Below are positions 58,214 to 64,000 of a stretch of 64,000 bases of DNA, piece after piece; within the stretch, counting starts at the first letter, position 1, and each line of letters starts with the position of its first letter. The notes beneath the pieces were generated by a model that saw only the letters and a program-made list of their open reading frames with translations, ran no database searches and was not told where the DNA came from. Both the position numbers and the translations under genes were made by a program. Location: assembly GCF_904849725.1 (NCBI RefSeq), contig NC_058524.1, positions 504,416,263 to 504,480,262 on the forward strand, read 5' to 3'. The DNA is from Hordeum vulgare subsp. vulgare. Its lineage: Eukaryota; Streptophyta; Magnoliopsida; Poales; Poaceae.

Positions 58214-59790
58214 TGATACGTCTCAAACGTATCTATAATTTTTGATGGTTTCACGCTGTTATCTTGCCTTCTTTGTATGTTTTATGTACCTTTTTATATC
58301 TTTTTTGGGACTAACTTATTGATTCAGTGCCAAGTGCCAGTTCCTGTTTTTCCGTGTTTTTGACTCTTTTCAGATCTGATTTTGGAATGGAGTCCAAACG
58401 GAAGAAAAACCCCGAAATGATTTTTTCCCGAACGGAAGAAGTCCAGGGGGCTTTTGTGCCAATCCAGGTGGGCTCCAGGGAGCCCACAAGCCCCCACTCC
58501 GCCACTAGGGGGAGGCGGCGGTGGGCAGGCTTGTGGCCTCCCTGGCCGCCCCCTGACCTAGGTCTTGCGCCTATATATTCCCAAATATTCCGCAAAAAAA
58601 TCAGGGGAGCCTCGAAAATACTTTTCTGCCGCCGCAAGCTTCCGTTTCCGCGAGATCTCATCTGGAGACCCTTCCCGGCACCCTGCCGGAGGGGACTTTG
58701 GAGGTGGAGGGCTTCTTCATCATCATCATCGCCCCTCCAATGACTCGTGAGTAGTTCACTTTAGACCTACGGGTCTGTAGTTAGTAGCTAGATGTCTTCT
58801 TCTCTCTCTTGGATCTTCAATACAAAGTTCTCCATGATCTTCATGGAGATCTATCCGATGTAATCTTCTTTGGTGGTGTGTTTGTCGAGATCCGATGAAT
58901 TGTGGACTTGTGATCAGATTATCTATGATATATATTTGAGTCTTTGCTGATTTCTTATATGCATGATTTGATATCCTTGTAAGTCTCTCTGAGTCTTGGG
59001 TTTTGTTTGGCCAACTAGATCTATGATTCTTGCAATGGGAGAAGTGCTTGGTTTTGGGTTCTGCCATGTGGTGACCCTTCCCAGTGATAGTAGGGGCAGC
59101 AAGGCACACATCAAGCAGTTGCCACCAAGGGTAAAAAGATGGGGTTTTTATCATTGGTTTGAGATTATCCCTCTACATCATGTCATCTTGCTTAAGGCGT
59201 TACTCTGTTCTTATGGACTTAATACACTAGATGCATGCTGGATAGCGGTCGACATGTGGAGTAATAGTAGTAGATGCAGAAAGTATCGGTCTACTTGTTT
59301 CGGACGTGATGCCAATAGAAATAATCATTGCAAAGATATCGTCATGACTCTGCACAGTTCTATCAATTGCTCGACAGTAATTTGTTCACCCACCGTCTAC
59401 TTTCTTTCATGAGAGAAGCCACTAGTAAACACTACGGCCCCTGGGTCTATTCACATCCATCGTTTACATCTCCGCTTTTACTTTGCTTTGTTACTTTGTT
59501 GTTTTCAGTTCTCACTTGGCAAACAATCTATAAGGGATTGACAACCCCTTCATAGCGTTGGGTGCAAGCTTTTGTGTTTGTGCAGGATCTTGAGACACTC
59601 TTCTGCCGGATTGATACCTTGGTTCTCAAACTGAGGGAAATACTTACCGTCCTGTGCTACATCACCCTTTCCGCTTCGAGGGAACACCAACGCAAGGCTC
59701 CAAGGCCGCAGGGGAAATCCTTTGAATACTTGCCTGGGAAGTCCCTTAAGGCGTAGCCGTAGGTGAAGGATTCCTGGTGCCGTTGACACA
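58214..59790 (+). repeat. 5' LTR of element D (1577 bp)
   Basis: It starts TGATACGTCTCAAACGTATC and ends GTGCCGTTGACACA. A TATA box (TATATATTCC, 58572-58581) follows the GC-rich block. It is the cleanest LTR of this family in the window and was used to place the ends of C and E. Confidence 0.88.
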
Positions 59791-59798
59791 ACTATTTC

Positions 59799-59814
59799 TG
59801 GCGCCGTTGCAAGG
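59799..59814 (+). promoter_or_regulatory. Primer-binding site of element D (tRNA-Asp type)
   Basis: TGGCGCCGTTGCAAGG lies eight bases after the LTR. TGGCGCCGTTGCC is the known Athila-type primer site, complementary to tRNA-Asp. A second, similar string (TGGTGCCGTTGCCAGG, 59844-59859) follows in the leader. Confidence 0.75.
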
Positions 59815-60066
59815 GATACACAGCAGCCATCAGAAGTATTTCTGGTGCCGTTGCCAGGGAGGAGAAATCAAGATCTATCCAAGTAGGTCTCACAAACTCT
59901 TCTCTTGCATTTACTTTTGTTGCCAGTTGCCTCTCGTTTTCCTCTCCCCCACTTCACATTTGTCGTTTTCATTCGCCTTTCTCCTTCGCCGTTTTCTCTT
60001 GCCCTTGCCATTTTCCTTTGCCGGTTTCTTGCTTGCTTGTGTGCTTGTTTGTTTATTGAAGACATC

Positions 60067-62031
60067 ATGTCTGAAAACACCAAACTTTGCGACTTCTCGA
60101 GCACTAATAATAATGATTTTATTAGTACTCCGATTGCTCCCGCCACTAGTGCGGAATCGTATGAAATCAACGCAGCTTTGTTGAATCTTGTTATGAAAGA
60201 GCAATTCTCTGGCCTTCCTAGTGAAGATGCCGCATCCCATCTCAATACCTTCATTGAACTTTTTGATATGCAAAAGAAAAGAGATGTGGATAATGACGTG
60301 ATTAAGTTGAAACTTTTCCCTTTCTCGTTGCGAGATCGCGCAAAAACTTGGTTTTCTTCTTTGCCTAAAAATAGTATCGATTCTTGGGATAAGTGCAAAG
60401 ATGCTTACATATCCAAGTATTTTCCGCCGGCTAAGGTCATCTCCTTACGTAACGATATCATAAATTTCAAGCAACTTGATCATGAACACGTTGCACAATC
60501 TTGGGAGAGGATGAAGCTTATGATTAGAAATTGTCCCGCTCATGGCTTGAGTTTGTGGATGATTATACAAATCTTTTACGATGGCTTGAATTTCGCTTCT
60601 CGCAATATCTTGGACACCGCCTCAGGTGGAACGTTCATGGAAATCACGTTAGGAGACGCTAAAAAACTCCTAGACAATATCATGACCAATTACTCTCAGT
60701 GGCACACTGAACGGTCGCCTGCTAGCAAAAAGGTGCACGCTATAGAAGAGATTAATTCGCTTAGTGCTAAGATGGACGAGTTGATGAATCTGGTTGCTAG
60801 TAGAAACACTACCGTAGATCCTAATGATATGCCACTATCTTCTTTGATTGAGAGTAGCAACGCTAGTTTGGACGTGAATTTTGTTGGTAGGAACAATTTT
60901 GGCAACAACAATGCTTTTAGAGGAAACTATGTTCCTAGGCCTTTTCCTAGTAACTCCTCTAACAATTATGACAATTCCTACGGCAACACTTATGGAAATC
61001 ATAACAAATTACCCTCTGATCTAGAGAGTAATATCAAAGAGTTCATCAACTCTCAAAAGATTTTCAATGCGTCCATAGAGAAAAAACTACTCAAAATAGA
61101 CGATTTGGCTAAGAGCATTCATAGGATGTCTTGTGATATTGATGCTTTGAAAGTTAGATGTGCTCCTCCCAAGATCAACTTGGATGAAACTTTGAAAGCT
61201 ATGCGTATCTCCATGAGTGAGAGCAAAGAAAGAACCGCCCAAATTCGCGCTAGACATGAATGGTTTAAAAGGATGCGTTCTAGTGATGCAAATCGCGAAG
61301 ATCTTAAAGTGCTTGGTGTGTCTCCTCTTGAATCTTTGTTTTCGCGTGTCAAACCTAGTTATGGAGGGGCTGGATATGAATCCACTTTGGTTGAAAAACG
61401 CCCCAATGATTCGGAGTCCACCTATCTTGATGATAAAGGTGTGGAGAGTGGAGTAGAAGAAGTCAAAAAATTTGGTAGTAATGAAACTCCCACTTTGGAT
61501 TTCAAGGAATTCAATTATGATAATTGCTCCTTGTTTGAATGCATTTCTTTGATGCAATCCATTGCAAACTCTCCACATGCTTATAGCCAAAGTAAAGCCT
61601 TTACCGCGCATATCGTAGATGCTATGATGAAATCTCTTGAAGAGAAGCTCGAACTAGAAGTCTCTATACCTAGAAAACTTCATGATGAGTGGGAACCTAC
61701 TATAAAAATCAAGATAAAAAACTATGAGTGCAATGCTTTGTGTGATTTGGGTGCCAGTGTTTCCGCGATTCCAAAGTCTTTATGTGATATTCTTGGTTTT
61801 CATGAGATTGAAGAGTGTTCTCTTAATTTGCATCTTGCGGATTCTACCGTCAAGAAGCCCATGGGGAGGATCGATGATGTTCTTATTGTTGCAAGTAATA
61901 ACTATGTACCCTTGGATTTCATTGTACTTGACATAGATTGCAATCCTTCATGTCCCATTATTCTTGGTAGACCTTTCCTAAGGACTATTGGTGCTATCAT
62001 CGATATGAAGGAAGGGAATATTAGATTTTAG
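60067..62031 (+). CDS. gag-protease of element D (654 aa)
   Basis: I chose the ATG at 60067 (MSENTKLCDF); an in-frame ATG at 59905 would add a hydrophobic, leader-like 54 residues. The Gag core lies at about residues 45-205 (LPSEDAASHLNTFIELFD, KLKLFPFSLRDRAKTWF, YISKYFPPAKVISLRNDI). A Gly/Asn/Tyr-rich linker follows, and an aspartic protease with active site DLGASVSAIP at residue 560 and CPIILGRPFLRT at the end. No CCHC knuckle is seen. The frame is unbroken for 654 codons. A TAG at 62029-62031 ends it 36 codons before the stop seen in the relative E, so the end may be a mutation. It is followed by the 3' region, not pol. Confidence 0.88.
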   Translation: MSENTKLCDFSSTNNNDFISTPIAPATSAESYEINAALLNLVMKEQFSGLPSEDAASHLNTFIELFDMQKKRDVDNDVIKLKLFPFSLRDRAKTWFSSLPKNSIDSWDKCKDAYISKYFPPAKVISLRNDIINFKQLDHEHVAQSWERMKLMIRNCPAHGLSLWMIIQIFYDGLNFASRNILDTASGGTFMEITLGDAKKLLDNIMTNYSQWHTERSPASKKVHAIEEINSLSAKMDELMNLVASRNTTVDPNDMPLSSLIESSNASLDVNFVGRNNFGNNNAFRGNYVPRPFPSNSSNNYDNSYGNTYGNHNKLPSDLESNIKEFINSQKIFNASIEKKLLKIDDLAKSIHRMSCDIDALKVRCAPPKINLDETLKAMRISMSESKERTAQIRARHEWFKRMRSSDANREDLKVLGVSPLESLFSRVKPSYGGAGYESTLVEKRPNDSESTYLDDKGVESGVEEVKKFGSNETPTLDFKEFNYDNCSLFECISLMQSIANSPHAYSQSKAFTAHIVDAMMKSLEEKLELEVSIPRKLHDEWEPTIKIKIKNYECNALCDLGASVSAIPKSLCDILGFHEIEECSLNLHLADSTVKKPMGRIDDVLIVASNNYVPLDFIVLDIDCNPSCPIILGRPFLRTIGAIIDMKEGNIRF

Positions 62032-62142
62032 TTTCCCTTAAAGAAGGGCATGGAGCACTTTCCTAGAAAGAAAATAAGATTGACTTATGAATCTATGATG
62101 AGGGCTACCTATGGTTTGAGGACCAAAGATGACTATACGTGA
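62032..62142 (+). other. In-frame extension after the gag-protease stop of D
   Basis: After the TAG the same frame runs 36 codons (LKKGMEHFPRKKIRLTYES, MMRATYGL) to a TGA at 62140-62142. E encodes the same segment as part of one frame. The ancestral protein therefore ended here, and the TAG in D is either a recent nonsense change or a read-through point. Confidence 0.65.
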
Positions 62143-64000
62143 TTCCATCACTTTCGCCTAGCTAAGGGCGTTAAACAAAAGCGCTTGTTGGGAGGCAACC
62201 CAACAAATCTATCCTTTTTCTTTCTGTTTTGTGTTTCCACACTTTCATAATTCTGTTATGATTGTGTTTTTTGTGTTTCTTTTTGCATTTGTGCCAAGCA
62301 AAACCGTTATGATTAGTCTTGAGGATGATCGTTTGGTCACGCTAGAAAAGACAGAAACTTTCTGCTCATGAAAAGAATTTTCATTTTTTTCTATAAGAGA
62401 TTTTGAGTTGATTCTTTTTGCTTCTGATTGCTACGCAAATTCTTGAGACTGTCATAATTTTTCAGAATTTTTGAAGTACCAGAGGTATACGAAACATACA
62501 GATTGCTACAGACTGGTCTGCTGTTAACAGATTCTGTTTTTGTTGTGTTGGTTGCTTATTTTGATGAAACTATGGATAGTATCGGGGGGTATTAGCCATG
62601 GAAGATTGAAAGTACAGTAACCCAACATTAGCACAAGTAGAATTTAAGTTTTCTACAGTACCTAAGGAAGTGGTGGTTTGCTTTCTTGTACTAATGATAT
62701 CACAAGTTTCTGTTTAAGTTTCGTGTTGTGAAGTTTTCAAGTTTTGGGTGAAGTTCTTATGGACAAAAAGATAAAGAGTGGCAAGAGCTCAAGCTTGGGG
62801 ATGCCCAAGGCACCCCAATAGATTCAAGGATGCCGTAAAGTCCTAAGCTTGGGGATGCCCCGGGAAGGCATCCCCTCTCTCGTCTTCAATCCATCGGTAA
62901 CGTTACTTGGGGCTATATTTTTATTCACCACATGTTATGTGTTTTTGCTTGGAGCGTCTTGTATCGTAGGAGTCTTTTATTTTTGTTGTGTCACAATCAT
63001 CCTTGCTGCACACCTAGAGAAAGAGACATGCACACACCATGATTTTGTCGAGCTTCACTTATATCTTTTGGTAGACAATTCAGCTCACATGTGCTTCACT
63101 TATATCTTTTGAGCTAGATACTTTTGCTCTATGTGCTTCACTTATATCTTTTAGAGCGCAGCGGTGCGTGGCTTGGTAATTGATCTATGCTTTGAAAGTA
63201 GTCTCAAAAGGGGTATTTATCCAAAGGGATACGAAAACTTCCACCTTCATGTGCATTGAATAGTTAGAGAAGTTTGATTCATCTCAATTAGTTTTGAGTT
63301 GTGGTTATGGTAATATTGAAGTCATGCTAGTAAGGTGTTGTGGATCTAGAAATACTTGTTTTGAAGTTAGTGATTCCCGTAGCATGCACGTATGGTTAAC
63401 CGCTATGTGATGAAGTCTGAGCATGATTAGTATATTGATTGTCATCCTTTGCGTGGCGGTCGGGATCGCGCGATGGTTTATACCTACCAACCCTTCCCCT
63501 AGGAGTATGCGTTGAATGCTTTGTTTCGATTACTAATAAAACTTTTGCAACAATTATATGAGTTTTTCATGACTAATGTTGAGTCCATGGTTTATATGCA
63601 CTTTCACCTTCCACCATCACTATCTTCTTAGTGCCGCACAACTTTCGCCGGTGCACAAAACCCACCATTAGCCTCCCTCAAAACAGCCACCATACCTACC
63701 TACTATGGCTTTTTCAAAGTCATTCCGAGATATATTGCCATGCAACTACCACCATGATATGTGCCACCACGTCTACATTGCCTTTGCACGATCGTAAGAT
63801 AGCTAGCATGATGTTTCCATTGATGTCTATGCCATGCTAGATCATTGCCACTGTACACTACCGAAGGCATTCCATATAAAGTCATAATTGCTCTAAGTTT
63901 TGAGTTTAAAGTGTGATGATCATCATTATTGGAGCATTGTCCCATGTGAGGACATAAAAGAGGCCAAAGAAGCCCATAAAAAGAGGCCAAAGAGCCCACC
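62143..64000 (+). mobile_element. Non-coding 3' region of element D
   Basis: It begins with GCCTAGCTAAGGGCGTTAAA and is collinear with 9205-11050 of C. It carries two PPT-like AAGCTTGGGGATGCC copies (62790-62805 and 62844-62859). An 87-codon hydrophobic frame at 62849-63112 matches the last 87 codons of the frame at 9805-10173 in C, but its equivalent in E is broken. The region runs off the window. Confidence 0.75.

Larger units (their letters stand above)
58214..64000 (+). mobile_element. Element D: Athila-like non-autonomous Gypsy (Sabrina-like), 5' part
   Basis: It consists of a 5' LTR (58214-59790), tRNA-Asp type primer site, leader, gag-protease ORF, then directly the non-coding 3' region (62143 to the window end). 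No RT, RNase H or integrase is encoded. From memory this design matches Triticeae Sabrina-type elements that rely on an autonomous relative. It is inserted in the protease region of E. Its 3' LTR lies outside the window. Confidence 0.85.

Noticed and set aside
59905..60066. N-terminal extension of the gag frame of D
   Set aside because: The extra 54 residues are a pyrimidine-rich leader translated into a hydrophobic string; the ATG at 60067 gives the usual gag start.

Overview
The window looks like intergenic DNA of a large grass genome, almost certainly Triticeae (wheat, Aegilops or barley group). The reasons are a BARE1/Angela-type LTR, Athila-like LTRs beginning TGATACGTCTC with a TGGCGCCGTTGC primer site, and a CACTA element with TTTGCCGTCTGCC subterminal repeats. 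I found no ordinary host gene, tRNA, rRNA or CRISPR array. Nearly everything is transposable-element DNA; the only coding sequences that still look intact are a retrotransposon gag-protease and an AP2/ERF-like gene inside a small DNA transposon. Family names are from memory of Triticeae repeats; the structural calls (TG..CA ends, target-site duplications, primer sites, domains) are read from the sequence.

Region 1-39039 is one deep nest. The oldest layer is a plus-strand, gag-only Copia element (M): partial 5' LTR to 2407, broken gag 2463-4687, non-coding internal DNA, and 3' LTR from 32093. A Tat/Retand-like Gypsy (L, 1-1686) with an antisense ORF sits in its 5' LTR. An Angela-type LTR (K, 7355-8054 plus 30574-31707) sits in its internal region. 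K was hit by a 22.5-kb minus-strand chromovirus-like Gypsy (A, 8055-30573, target duplication GCTGC) with 4.1-kb LTRs, gag-pol and an extra 5' ORF. A was in turn hit by a related 4-kb solo LTR (B, 21383-25439), which splits the extra ORF, and by an Athila-like fragment (C, 8721-13482). A CACTA element (32890-37176, TAT duplication) sits in the 3' LTR of M and carries giant purine/pyrimidine palindromes and a captured gag fragment.

Region 39040-50340 holds a 5'-truncated LINE, several kilobases of AT-rich degenerate repeats, and two PIF/Harbinger-like elements with TTA duplications. One (41609-42785) carries an AP2/ERF-domain gene instead of a transposase. The other (47774-49912) carries a broken transposase and sits in a degenerate Copia LTR.

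Region 50340-64000 holds an unclassified repeat (J), a Copia solo LTR (F, 50973-53302, CTTAT duplication), and two Athila-like non-autonomous elements. These are E (minus strand, from 53761) and D (plus strand, 58214 to beyond the window), D being inserted in the protease region of E.
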